A stretch of 64,000 nt of DNA. It comes from CAZFLD01 sp964519835. Its GTDB lineage: Bacteria > Spirochaetota > Spirochaetia > DSM-27196 > CAZFLD01. The position numbers and the translations under genes were made by a program. Shown piece by piece: positions 9,194 through 18,088 of the stretch (position 1 is its first letter; each line of letters opens with the position of its first letter). The stretch lies in contig CAZFLD010000010.1 in NCBI GenBank assembly GCA_964519835.1, positions 1 through 64,000 of the forward strand. Reading direction: 5' to 3'. Below the pieces are notes generated by a model. It was not told the origin of the DNA. It was given only the letters and a program-made list of their open reading frames with translations, and searched no databases.

Positions 9194-9460
9194 CTATTGC
9201 AGGGGTTTGATCGTAAATGGGCGCTCGCCATTCATGACAAGTTGCCAGTTTGCCAGAAGTTCATCTTGATGTAGCTGTGTCCAGGCTTCGAGCAGACGTC
9301 TTTGCGTGACTGGTAGCGTGCCATCTGTGACCTCCGCGGATCGAATATCGATCACACACTTGTGCTCCCCATAATACGCGTGAATGTGCGGCGGCGGGTG
9401 CTCCCGAGGTGCAAAGTACATCCGTACAATGATTCCGTAGAACATCGAAATGGTCGGCAT
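9194..9460 (-). CDS. DUF4160 protein, probable toxin partner
   Basis: An 88-residue protein starting at ATG 9460 with the family hallmark MPTISMFYGIIVRMYF and the motif EHPPPHIHAYYGE, a histidine-rich strand shared by DUF4160 proteins. Longer upstream starts exist (to 9502) but lack the family pattern. It is followed after 9 bases by the DUF2442 gene. The pair is a common mobile two-gene module predicted to act as a toxin-antitoxin system. The biochemical activity of DUF4160 is not established. The gene lies between the two copies of the direct repeat and may have arrived or been amplified with them. Confidence 0.85.
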   Translation of the reverse strand: MPTISMFYGIIVRMYFAPREHPPPHIHAYYGEHKCVIDIRSAEVTDGTLPVTQRRLLEAWTQLHQDELLANWQLVMNGERPFTIKPLQ

Positions 9461-9521
9461 TTCATATACCATATCATAAGACCAAAGCGCTGAGCGCGAC
9501 AAATCGCAACAAAAAGGTCAT

Positions 9522-9963
9522 CGGGCCGGCGACGTCTTGGATAATCCCGCTTTGGTCAGTCGGTCGCAACACTTTACGAGATGATGGGCTGGGACGAGTC
9601 CGGTGTGCCCACGGAGGCAACGATGGTGGAGGCAGGGTTGGGGCCGCGTTACTCCTCGGGCGATTGAGATCCTACGTCACCCTCCGGAGCCGTGGCCGTT
9701 GAGAGGTCTACTGTGACGCCGGTTGATGCTCTTGTTTTGCGGGGACGCAGTGGTTGGAATGTGTCACAAACCCTGGTGCTGGACAGACGAACAGCCGCCT
9801 GTCTGTCAAGGAGTTACGCGTAGCCTATTACGGCTTGCAGCACTCGGACTGCATAGGTGCTCCAAACACTTTCGAAACAAGGAAATATTCGTTGTTCAGC
9901 ACCAGGGTTTGTGACACTTCACAATGGTTGTGAATAAGCTTCGGGTCAAGATCGATCCCGCCG
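9522..9963. repeat. Direct repeat, copy 2, interrupted by a small inverted-repeat element
   Basis: Bases 9522-9756 repeat 8735-8969, including the oxidoreductase tail (stop at 9667). The repeat resumes at about 9931 and fades at 9963, where an unrelated FGE-like fragment begins. The copy is split by a 168-bp insertion at 9757-9924. The extra oxidoreductase tail and DUF2442 tail inside it are non-functional. Confidence 0.9.
9757..9924. mobile_element. MITE-like non-autonomous element with 21-bp perfect inverted repeats
   Basis: A 168-bp insertion carries perfect 21-bp terminal inverted repeats (9761-9781, gtgtcacaaaccctggtgctg, and 9897-9917, its reverse complement). It has no coding capacity. 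Comparison with the uninterrupted repeat copy gives the empty site directly: one TGGTTG there, but TGGTTG at both 9751-9756 and 9925-9930 here. That is a candidate 6-bp target duplication. The outermost 4-7 bases beyond the perfect repeats match only roughly. The element must have been moved by a transposase encoded elsewhere. The family is not recognised. Confidence 0.82.
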
Positions 9964-10227
9964 GTAGGCGAGAAGAGGGCCAATGAGTTTGGTCTTTACG
10001 ACATGACCGGCAAAGTGTGGCTGTGGTGCTGGGACTGGTACGACGGCGACTACTCCAACTATAGTCCCGGTGCTGATCCCACCGGTCCGAACTCCGGTTC
10101 CCTTCGCGTTCGTCGGGGCGGTAGTTGGGGCAGTACGGCTCCCTTCCTGCGGGTAGCCGAACGACGCGAGGGCGCTCGTCCGCGGTCTCTTGCGGGTCTA
10201 TGCTCTCAGCGGGGCAGTGGTCACTAA
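9964..10227 (+). pseudogene. Formylglycine-generating-enzyme (FGE-sulfatase) domain fragment
   Basis: Plus-strand sequence encodes about 87 residues of the C-terminal FGE-sulfatase/SUMF1 fold. Segments include ANEFGLYDMTGKVWLWCWDW, YSPGADPTGPNSGSLRV and RRGGSWGS. The family ending GGFRL is replaced by divergent sequence, and the fragment starts abruptly at the end of the direct repeat without a start codon. The N-terminal two thirds are missing. It is a truncated remnant. In intact relatives the domain modifies sulfatases or is used as a structural lectin-like module. Confidence 0.75.
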
Positions 10228-10431
10228 CTGTCCAGGGTGGACACTGTTTGGCAGGCTTCGCATGCTCGTGGTCGGATGGCTTGCCGAAGCCCGGGACCGG
10301 TCGTTGGGGCAGGCGGCCGCACGGTTCCGTATGTATATACCGGTAAAAGAGATAAAAAGAAGAGGCCTCGGAGAGCACTTTTGACTCTGCCCCCCCCCAA
10401 ATTGGCACGCAAGATGCTTATAGATGGCGCA

Positions 10432-13400
10432 ATGACGGAAAACAATCGCCCTTCGAAAATGACGGTTCGGCTCGGATCAATGTCGGTCCTGCTGACTATC
10501 TTTCTGGTTGCCGGTTGCACGCCGCCGTTCGGTCCGGACACAACCGCCACCGACGATGCCGAGGTGCCGTCGGACAGCGACGACGGTGCCGCCGACACTC
10601 CTTCACCATCGATGACCGTGGCAGGTATGCTGTGGACCGGCGACGGCGCTGCGGCCGCCTCTGTAGTGCCTGCAGTGGGATCGGCCAAGACATCCATTGA
10701 TCAGGTCGCCGACGAGGTTGTTGCCGTTCCCATAACCGACGGTAGCTTCCGGATAGGAAACATTCGCGCCGCCCGCATGTCGCCCATCGACGCCGAGGGC
10801 GCCTTTGTTCTCGATTTGCCCGCCCAGCCCCTGGAAGACATTGACGGCACGGTGTCGGCATGGCTCCTCATGGCCGTGGACAACGTTGCCGTGGGGTTTG
10901 AGCGGACCGACTCGATGGCCAAACAGGCGGCGAACCTCTGGGTGAACGACAAGGGAGACGGTTACATCGAAGCGGTTACCGTTTGTTTATTTGGTGGACC
11001 GCTAACCGCTTGCCAGGAGAGCTACCCATCCCCCGATCTCGCCGAGTTCCATGATGTGCACTCCAAGTTCTCGTGGTGGGGAACTGATCTGGACGTGGAA
11101 TCGGTTGCCGATGGAACCACCCGCATCGAGGTGTATCCACCGAGCGAGTTGACCTACGACGGCCGCAGCTGGGGTCCCGACCAACCGTTTACCAACTCGG
11201 GGACACTGATGCGCGAGAATCGCGACGGCGGATCCATCTTTCTAGACTTTGATGGAGGCCTGAGCGCCGCATAGCAGGGTATGCCCAATCAGCTCGACTT
11301 TGGTCCGAGCTATGTCGGCGACCACACGGGAAGACCTATCGCCGGCGTATGGCGCGTGGCGGTCGACGGCGAGGATGTGGGGTGGGTCGACTTCCGTATC
11401 GGCGCACCCTTTGACTCGGAGGGGAAACAACTAGCCTTTGTACCCCTTCCTCGGGTGCTATACAACGACGACAACAGCTTTGCCTCCGTCGATCTCCGCT
11501 TCGCCCAGTACGACGGAACAGGTTTCGTTTCCGCCGACGCTGAGGCCGCGCAAGCTTTTACCTTTGGGCAGTTGCAACTTATCGGCGACTCCATGGGCGA
11601 CTTCGACTATTTCGATAACTTCTCGGAAGCCGAGTTTTTCCGGCACGGCGAAGACTCGGACCTCACGCATCGATGGCACCGCGACGCTTCACCTCCCGAC
11701 GGCTATCTGCACCTCGACAAGGTGATCTTTGCCTACTCGGCGTACGGCCAGGAGCTTTTCTACGACTATCGCGGCGGGCCCGAAGATGACGCTACAGACG
11801 ACGGCGGCTCGCCGGAGTCGGCCGTAGCCGATCCCACCATCCGGCCCGGAGGCGCGCATTACGCCGAGGATCAGCTTGTCGTGATTGCCACTTCGACCGA
11901 AGGTGCGACCATTCACTACACAACGGACGGCTCCGTCCCCACGACGGATTCGCCGGTCTATATGGAGCCGGTCCTCGTGCAGGAGACCACTTCCGAGATC
12001 ACTATTTCCGCCTTGGCCGTAAAGGACGGCCTGACCTCCAGCCGGGTTGTGACTGAGGTCTACCGAGTAACCTATCCGGAGCCTGACTACGTCGACATAG
12101 GCGAACTCCCGACCATCCTCTTCACTTTGGACGGGGACGCCGGCGACTGGTCCGCCCTCGAGGCGGCCCGAGTCGACAAGGACGGTGACTCAACGGACGC
12201 GAGTGTCGTGGGGGGCGACATCACCGACCTGTACGTGGCGGCGGATGAGAATTACCTCTATCTCCGTTTCGAGACATCCGACGGCGATTACAACACCGCG
12301 GGCGATCATGTTTATAGCATCTTCCTCATAAAGACGCTCCAGGGGTTGGCGTACGAGGGGGACAGCGAAATCCGTTTCGGTGCCGACGAGTCCGGCTTGT
12401 TCGTGTCGGGGTCGGCGTGGTCGCCCACACAGTATACGCATATCGAAGAGGTAAGCGTCGCCGATATCGCCATCGGCGCAACGACCGAGCTCCGTCTCGA
12501 TCGACTGATACTCCCCGGAACCGACAAGTCCTTTTTGGGCATCTCGGTTAGGCGTCGGGAGGCCAGATGCCCATCGATGAGGTGGCTCCGCCTTTTCTAT
12601 CGCTTCCTCCGGGAGTGACCCCCATCGACAGTGGCGACTCATCCGCAGGCGTGGGCCAGACCGACGACAACCAGACGCCGCCTGATCCCACGATTGTTGC
12701 GGCGCCTAGCTTTGACCCCCGAGGGGAGAGTTACGTCCAGGATCAGAACGTCGTTCTTGCTTCGGCGACCGAAGGCGCCACGATTCACTACACAACCGAC
12801 GGCACCAATCCCACGGCCGACTCGCCGGTCTATGAGAATCCGATTCTCGTGACTGATACGGGCGGTCTCGTCGAGATACGCGCTTATGCCGTCAAGGAGG
12901 GACTGACCGACGGCGAAGTCGTGTCCAAAACCTACCAGATTCGTCATCCGACGGTCTCGCAACCGGTGATCCTGGAAGACGGCGAACCCGACTCCGGCTC
13001 CAGTGAGCACACGAGCGAGCCGGAGATCACGATCACCACGGCAACGCCGGACGCAACAATCCTCTACACTTTCGACGCGTTGCTGCCGCGGGCCGACTGG
13101 AGCCGGTACACGGGCCCTTTCACCGTCGGCGAAACCGACGGCGTTGTAATCCTCACCGCGGTGGCCACCCGCGACGGCTACAACGAGAGCGCCGTCCGCG
13201 AGGCTCGCATGTGGGTGGATACAACGCCCCCCGCGGCGCCGACGACCGACTTGGTCGCCGGCACGTAAAAGGACCCCCATACCTATAACGTGACCGGGGA
13301 AGAGGCGGAAAACTCTCTCTATGTTGACCTGGGGAGCGGCAACTGGAACTTCTCCGGAGTCGGGTCGAGTGAGATCCAGATCCTCAACGAAGGCGTGTAC

Positions 13401-13745
13401 ATCGTCTCTATCAAGCAGAAAGATCGCTTTGGTCGAGAGTCGCCTGTTGTCGGACCTATCGAAGTCGTCATCGACAACACGCCTCCCGGGGAGGTCTCAG
13501 GGGTGGCGGTGGCCTACGGCGCGGATGAGGCGATTGTAACGTGGACCGATCCGGCCGACGAGGACTTGGCATCCGTTGAGCTCGTGGATTTTCCGGCGGA
13601 TATCACCACCGCCACCGTCGGGGCCACCACGGAGCAGATGGCCGTGGCGGGCGCTCTCGATGGCACGGCCGTCGAATATCTCCTCGTAACTGTCGATGCT
13701 GTCGGAAACGAGTCGGAAGGATTCCCCGTTTCGATTAAACAGTAA
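10432..13745 (+). pseudogene. Large repeat lipoprotein broken by two in-frame stops and a frameshift
   Basis: The start at 10432 gives a signal with lipobox LVAGC. The open frame stops at TAG 11272-11274 but continues in the same frame from 11281 (MPNQLDFGPSYVGD). A frameshift near 12550-12560 moves it to the frame of 12567 onward. A TAA at 13266-13268 again interrupts the same frame, which resumes as KDPHTYNVTGEE and ends at 13745. Joined, the product would be about 1,100 residues. It has two chitobiase-C-terminal-like domains (IHYTTDGSVPT, IHYTTDGTNPT), a family-9 carbohydrate-binding-like domain (about 12110-12540) and a C-terminal FN3-like domain. Domain continuity across every lesion argues for one decayed gene rather than four genes. 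Confidence 0.75.
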
Positions 13746-13750
13746 GGTGG

Positions 13751-13788
13751 GCGAGGGGCCGCACCTTCCGCGGCTTCATGCCCCTCGC
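13751..13788 (+). terminator. Stem-loop after the broken lipoprotein gene
   Basis: GCGAGGGG at 13751-13758 pairs with CCCCTCGC at 13781-13788, with an inner GCCGC/GCGGC stem. It lies 6 bases after the stop at 13745. The T-run is very short (two), so termination strength is uncertain. Confidence 0.5.
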
Positions 13789-14235
13789 TTAGTGCGCCGA
13801 GTCTCCGCGGATCGTACGTTGCGACATATATCGAGGACTGCTCGCCCGGCACGCATCACGGATTCACAGACGGTCGAATCGATGTCTGCAACCTTGACGG
13901 AGCCACGTCACCTAAACCGATGATCGTGCCCCTGCTTTCAGTAAGGGGCAAAACCGGAAGTAGGAAAAGGCGCGCTGATCGTCTCAACCGGACTGCAACG
14001 CGTGTGGCGCACCGCAGCCGTAATCGCATGCGCACCCCTCCGCTGTTTAGTCGCGGTAACCTGTGTTGCCCCGCAACCCCAGTCACGCCACCAAAACCGC
14101 AATTGCGCTTGCTCGCCTTCAATCGGCGCATGGTGGCTGCTGGACACCTTCCCGCCGGAGCAGTCCATCTACCGTTCCGTCGTCTGTAGCCCTTGGCGGA
14201 AAACCGTACGCCGCTTACAAGGCTTTCAGATACGC
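13789..14235. other. Region without recognisable genes
   Basis: About 450 bases between the broken lipoprotein and the AbiEii remnant. Open frames here are short, have no family resemblance and no ribosome binding site. It may be decayed coding sequence, but nothing can be assigned. Confidence 0.5.
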
Positions 14236-14732
14236 CTAGTGGGCTTTTAATAGATTCAGCACATTCTCCCTCGTCAACATGCCGACGTCCTCCGCTCGCT
14301 CGAGGAACGGCCTCACGTCCGCAACCACGCGATCCCATTCCATCGCCGCAACGCGGTCGGCGACAAGGCTCCGCCAGGCGGAGATCTGTTGATCTGTCAG
14401 TTCCATTCCGGCTCGACTTGTCGTAGTGCAGAAGGTTCAGGAGTATGTGCCGTCGAACCAGCGACGTTTCCGTCGATGCGTGAGCCGGAGGATTGGTGTC
14501 GACTTCGATCTTGATGGTGATCTTCTGCCCCGGCTGCGACGACAACCCGAACTCGTAAAGCAATCCGGGAAACCCGACGAATGCGGACTGTACTATCACG
14601 TCAGGCCGACTGCGCACGTCGACGTCGTAGGCTTCCGACTCGAATGCGCGTCTGCAAGTATTCTCGTACGAGGAGGGCGGCTTCAGGAACGTCTTTCAGC
14701 CCCGCAATGAGATCCCGGATGTGTTCCTTCAC
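14236..14732 (-). pseudogene. AbiEii-type nucleotidyltransferase toxin, internally deleted
   Basis: A GTG at 14732 overlaps the stop of the AbiEi gene and begins VKEHIRDLIAGLKDVPEAAL, a typical AbiEii start. After REYLQTRI the frame changes and the segment holding the nucleotidyltransferase motif (a GGT stretch and the following DxD) is missing. The sequence resumes with RPDVIVQSAFVGFPGLLYEF and KIEVDTNPPA, loses another stretch after LLNLLHYDKSS, and finishes with a family-like tail (DVRPFLERAEDVGMLTRENV). Without the catalytic core the toxin cannot work. This is a type IV toxin-antitoxin partner remnant. Confidence 0.75.
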
Positions 14733-15358
14733 TTCGCATGCCTCCGGTTAGCGAAGTTGAGGTGCTTATCAAGGCGCTCGACCGCACGGAGCAACCTTGG
14801 CGCTGCGAATCGCTCTGCCATGCGCATCATCATCGCGGTGTCCAGGTGTTCCGAAGCCTGAAGTCGTAGTTCTGCGATGTAGGTGGGATCATCGGCTCCC
14901 GGCGTCAGATAGAACAGGTCGAGCAGCGCTTTCTCGGCTAAGGCGATATACGCTTCCTGCTTGCCCGAGACCTCCTGCTCGTATCCGAAGAAGACATCAC
15001 CTTTCACATGCCGGTACCTGATTCGCCCGACAGGGGAATCGATGGAAAGCGGCCGGCCGGTAGACACACAGGTTGTCTCCGCGACGTACTCAGGGATCAT
15101 TCCGTGATACGCCAGTCCCGACTGTAGACTTACGTAGCTCCCGCGCTTGATCGTGCACGCTATTACATTGAGGTCGAGTCGGACCCGTCGGAACGGATCT
15201 CGAAGTGTGTACCATCCCTTGTGGATTCTGACGAGGCGTCCATTTGAAACCCAACGGCTTAGCTGCACACGAACTACATCGATATCTTCCCCCGCCGTGA
15301 CGACTCCGGCAGAAATGCTCGCCGGTCGCCGTTCCGATGGATCCAGGGCGGCCACCAC
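14729..15358 (-). CDS. AbiEi-type antitoxin / transcriptional regulator
   Basis: A winged-helix AbiEi antitoxin of about 209 residues. The N-terminal part carries VVRVQLSRWVSNGRLVRIHK and GWYTL, the DNA-binding pattern of the family. The C-terminal half (SYVSLQSGLAYHGMIPE, RYRHVKGDVFFGYEQE, ALAEKALLDLFYLTPGA) is the AbiEi_4-like domain. The start is uncertain: GTG 15358 fits the family length, while the frame stays open to 15526. In intact AbiE systems this protein represses its own operon and counters the AbiEii toxin. Here the toxin downstream is gutted, so only the regulator survives. Confidence 0.75.
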   Translation of the reverse strand: MVAALDPSERRPASISAGVVTAGEDIDVVRVQLSRWVSNGRLVRIHKGWYTLRDPFRRVRLDLNVIACTIKRGSYVSLQSGLAYHGMIPEYVAETTCVSTGRPLSIDSPVGRIRYRHVKGDVFFGYEQEVSGKQEAYIALAEKALLDLFYLTPGADDPTYIAELRLQASEHLDTAMMMRMAERFAAPRLLRAVERLDKHLNFANRRHAK

Positions 15359-15590
15359 AGTGGAACTCGGATCACAGGATTCACCGCAACAACACGCATA
15401 GAAACGGTCGGACGATTGGTCGGTCCGACACTTTCCCAAAGTCCTCGAGAGCTGGAAGAGCCCGCTCGAGGCACAGCGTGGCCGCTTCGGCGGCACTCGA
15501 GACGAGCGGGGATACAGCAAACCCAATGAACCGCGTCGTCAAGTATGTTCGATCTTTACAGGCCACTTGGCCTGGGCCTATTATGGCCCC

Positions 15591-15779
15591 ATGACCGTTC
15601 GCTACGTTTATTGGCAAGACGGACCGCATTGGCTCGGCTACCTCGAGGATTATCCGGACTATTGGACACAGGGCGAAACACTCGACGATCTGAAGGTCCA
15701 CCTTCGTGACCTGTACCATGATATGGAAGGTGGTCACATACCGGCCGCTCGGCGACGGGACGAACTCGAAGTCGGGTGA
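15591..15779 (+). CDS. hicB: HicB-family antitoxin
   Basis: A 62-residue HicB-like antitoxin starting at ATG 15591 (MTVRYVYWQDGPHWLGYLED). It shows the partial RNase-H-like fold of the family: WLGYLEDYPDYWTQGETLDD followed by LKVHLRDLYHDME. It lacks an extra DNA-binding domain, as is common for short HicBs. Its stop overlaps the GTG of a hicA remnant (15776). The frame is intact although the cognate toxin is not. Confidence 0.82.
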   Translation: MTVRYVYWQDGPHWLGYLEDYPDYWTQGETLDDLKVHLRDLYHDMEGGHIPAARRRDELEVG

Positions 15780-15898
15780 AACGTCGAGAACTCATCACAA
15801 AACTCGAGCGCGCAGGCTGCATGTCACAACCCGTCCCACGCCATCGTGAAATCAACGAGATTCTCGCGCGACGGATCATCAAGCTCCTTCTGGGCTGA
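15776..15898 (+). pseudogene. hicA: HicA toxin with the catalytic core deleted
   Basis: A 40-codon frame starting with GTG 15776, overlapping the hicB stop. It begins VKRRELITKLERAGC like a normal HicA and ends SQPVPRHREINEILARRIIK, also normal for HicA. The 15-20 residues that should lie between them, including the GGRHDIY-type stretch with the catalytic histidine, are absent. The junction is in frame and has no extra stops. The product could at most be a small double-stranded-RNA-binding-like peptide without activity. It is too short to be found by length filters. Confidence 0.75.
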
Positions 15899-16230
15899 AG
15901 TGCTTCTTCAAGGCGACTTCGTCCGGTTTGTTCCGGGCAACGAGTGCATGGAGACCGGCTGGACGTATTCTCGGAAGCCTTGAGACCGTGAGTCCTGATT
16001 GTTTTCAACATGCCTATCACGCGCCGGTGACCACCCAAACGTTCACCGGGCGATCGGCTGCCGCGTTCGCCGGCGCTGGAATCGCCCTTGTGCGACAGTG
16101 CCCCGTCAAACCAATGGCTAATGGCAACGGCCCTGGGTTACGTTGACGTACCCGTGTGTAGAAGCCCGCACTACGGTTTGAGGAAAGAGGGATTCTTTCC
16201 GATTTACTGTATTTGAAGAACTGGGAATAG
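15899..16230. other. Region without recognisable genes
   Basis: About 330 bases between the hicBA remnant and an IS256 fragment. No family-like open frame, tRNA or clear repeat is seen. Confidence 0.5.
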
Positions 16231-16360
16231 GAGACGAGAAAACGGGTAGACAAAGAAATCAAGCGACGCTCGAACGTCGTGGGGATCTTCCCGGACGACG
16301 CAGCGATCATGCGGCTCGTCGGAGCGCTGATCGTCGAGCAGAACGAGAAGTGGCGTAACC
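16231..16360 (+). pseudogene. IS256-family transposase C-terminal fragment
   Basis: After a stop at 16228-16230 the plus strand encodes DKEIKRRSNVVGIFPDDAAI followed by MRLVGALIVEQNEKW, the conserved C-terminal end of IS256-type (Mutator-like) transposases. The match fades near 16360, and there is no stop at the family position. Everything upstream, including the DDE residues, is gone. It lies just past the 3' end of the SecB-like gene and may mark a former insertion. Confidence 0.75.
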
Positions 16361-16439
16361 ACAGAAACCCGGAGACAGGAAGTTACACCACTTGGTGGGT
16401 GTGGGGCGTAGTTTGTGAAATGGAAGCAAACAGGGCCGG

Positions 16440-16925
16440 CTACTGGTTCCCATCGGCCTCGTTTTTCGACGGCTTTGTTGATTTGCTTTGTGTGGGACGC
16501 GGATTGATCGTGAGGACTGGAAATCCAGCCTCGCCCGTTGCCTGCATCACCTTTGAACGAAACAGCCCGAATGCGAGATCGTGAGCCTCGGACTTTATGA
16601 ATCGTTTTATCTCCTTCTCGTCCGGGGTGCGAGAAGCATTCGCCACTACGTCGTACACCGCTTCAATCGCAAGCGATGGTTCGTTGTTGTCGTCACCGTC
16701 CTCGTTCTTCTGACTCTTCGCCGAGACCGAGAACCGCAGGCGCACCGCGAGTCGCCGGCCTTTCAGAGTGTGTTGAGGTTTGCTCAAGTCGGGCATGGAT
16801 GTCTCAACCGACATCGGAAACAGCGATGCCGGTTCTTGGCCAAGCGCCAATGGTGTCACAAGGACAAAGGACGGGAGATTGATTGCGACGATGTGAAACG
16901 ACAGATTGGCCTTTTCGTTTTCCAC
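16440..16925 (-). CDS. SecB-like chaperone of a toxin-antitoxin-chaperone module (putative)
   Basis: A protein of about 161 residues from GTG 16925, four bases after the hicB stop. It is close in length to SecB. The N-terminal part forms alternating strands (NLSFHIVAINLPSFVL, RRLAVRLRFSVSAKSQ). The C-terminal half has an acidic loop, then SLAIEAVYDVVANASRTPDE, and ends with a helix and the stretch QATGEAGFPVLTINP, which resembles the SecB ending (VTRGGFPPLNLAPV). Sequence similarity to SecB is weak overall, so the call relies mainly on the ending, the length and the context. Position after hicA and hicB fits toxin-antitoxin-chaperone (TAC) systems. An unrelated accessory protein remains possible. 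Confidence 0.5.
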   Translation of the reverse strand: MENEKANLSFHIVAINLPSFVLVTPLALGQEPASLFPMSVETSMPDLSKPQHTLKGRRLAVRLRFSVSAKSQKNEDGDDNNEPSLAIEAVYDVVANASRTPDEKEIKRFIKSEAHDLAFGLFRSKVMQATGEAGFPVLTINPRPTQSKSTKPSKNEADGNQ

Positions 16926-16929
16926 TAGA

Positions 16930-17484
16930 CTACCCCGTGTGTCGGTTGAAGTACCGAGTGTTTGAGTCGTCGTTTTCTTGCTCGTTGGCCGCGCTGTCAC
17001 TCTCATTCATCCAGCTGTCAAGCCAACCGGTTTTTTTGATCGCAAGCTTCGACAATTGCGCCGCCAAAAAGTCGTTGAGGTAGAATCTGGTACCTGACAA
17101 GGAACCCTGTCGCCGGCCCGTCCCTGTACTCAACAGGTACACACAATACTCATTTAGGCTAACTTGGTTTTCTGCCGCCTGGTTCGCGAGCGTTCTGTGG
17201 AGGCGCTTGGGCACGCGAAGATTGAATCGGCCGCTGTGCCGCCTATCCAAACCTTGGCGGGGTTCCGGTATAGGGCGACCCAACTCGATTGCGGTCCTAA
17301 ACCATAGTCCCATTGCATCTTCGAGCATCTGTGCCGCATCTGCCGCGTTGTCTCCCTCGGTAATGCATCCACGAAGCTCCGGGGCCGAGGCAAACCAAAC
17401 ACCGTCATCTGTCGGCACAATTTCGCGAAGATACGGTTTGTTAAGGAGGTCTCTTACCTGTAGCTCTAGATCATCGTGACCCAT
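16930..17484 (-). CDS. hicB: HicB antitoxin with ribbon-helix-helix domain and C-terminal extension
   Basis: A 184-residue HicB starting at ATG 17484. Residues 1-75 are the HicB fold (REIVPTDDGVWFASAPELRG, then CITEGDNAADAAQMLEDAMG). Residues 90-125 are an Arc/MetJ-like ribbon-helix-helix (FNLRVPKRLHRTLANQAAEN). Ordinary HicBs end near here. This one continues for about 55 residues with an aromatic stretch (TRFYLNDFLAAQLSK, GWLDSWMNE) and a polar tail. In TAC systems such antitoxin extensions (chaperone-addiction domains) make the antitoxin dependent on the SecB-like chaperone, and that is the inferred role. The gene overlaps hicA by 14 bases. Confidence 0.82.
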   Translation of the reverse strand: MGHDDLELQVRDLLNKPYLREIVPTDDGVWFASAPELRGCITEGDNAADAAQMLEDAMGLWFRTAIELGRPIPEPRQGLDRRHSGRFNLRVPKRLHRTLANQAAENQVSLNEYCVYLLSTGTGRRQGSLSGTRFYLNDFLAAQLSKLAIKKTGWLDSWMNESDSAANEQENDDSNTRYFNRHTG

Positions 17485-17722
17485 ACTTCTCCTCCAGATT
17501 GAGCCATTCAATCGCCTGTTCCACGTAGTGCCGGTTCACGTGCGGTCGCTTGTATGGCACCGTCAAGATACCATCCAGATCGGGGTGCACGTAGGTGTGA
17601 TGACTTCCGGAAACGTGCTGCAGCGTGCACCCCTCAAAATCAAGAATGTTCGCCAACTCGTCGAAGCTGACGGTCTTCCGATTGTTGAGAATCCTTCGGA
17701 TTGGTTTTTCACGCTTCGGCAT
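17471..17722 (-). CDS. hicA: HicA mRNA interferase toxin
   Basis: An 83-residue HicA with the family layout: a first helix (RKTVSFDELANILDFEGC), the catalytic strand VSGSHHTYVHPDLDG with the active-site histidine (His41 or His42), and the basic ending VPYKRPHVNRHYVEQAIEW. All core elements are present, unlike the hicA remnant at 15776. It is the first gene of a three-gene unit with hicB (14-base overlap) and a SecB-like gene. HicA cleaves mRNA and is held inactive by HicB. Confidence 0.87.
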   Translation of the reverse strand: MPKREKPIRRILNNRKTVSFDELANILDFEGCTLQHVSGSHHTYVHPDLDGILTVPYKRPHVNRHYVEQAIEWLNLEEKYGSR

Positions 17723-18088
17723 CGTTCCGCGTTTCTATGTCTCAATGGTACCGTATACGGTACTGGAATACAACAAGAGACGCACAGTTTTTGAACCTGT
17801 ACTCTTACTGTCTCTTTTTTCGGCTGTTTGGCAAGTTGACGATTGACGACGCCGCTTAATCCTTTTGAAAACAACTGTCGTCCGGCGCCCGATCATCGAT
17901 CATTCACTCAAGGTCGCCATTTTCGTCCTCGATGCGAGGATCCTCCGGCAGCCGTTCGCACAAGCAACGCCATTCGTCCGTCGCCGGAGACCTGTCGCCC
18001 ACTGTTCAAGAATCTCAACGGCAGGATTCGCAGTCGCATTCAAAACATCGTGGAGTGAGGTGGCTGCCGGTCCCAACTTGTCTTTCAT
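17723..18088. other. Upstream region of hicA; no gene seen
   Basis: About 365 bases. It must contain the minus-strand hicA promoter, but no convincing -35/-10 pair or operator palindrome was identified. Short open frames lack family resemblance. Confidence 0.4.

Noticed and set aside
10390..10398. Run of nine C upstream of the broken lipoprotein as a phase-variation switch
   Set aside because: It lies 34 bases before the start codon, outside the reading frame and not between promoter elements that I can identify, and the gene is broken anyway.
11272..13268. Stop-codon readthrough or reassigned TAG/TAA codons
   Set aside because: A frameshift lies between the two stops and other genes in the window end normally at TAG and TAA, so gene decay or sequence error is simpler.
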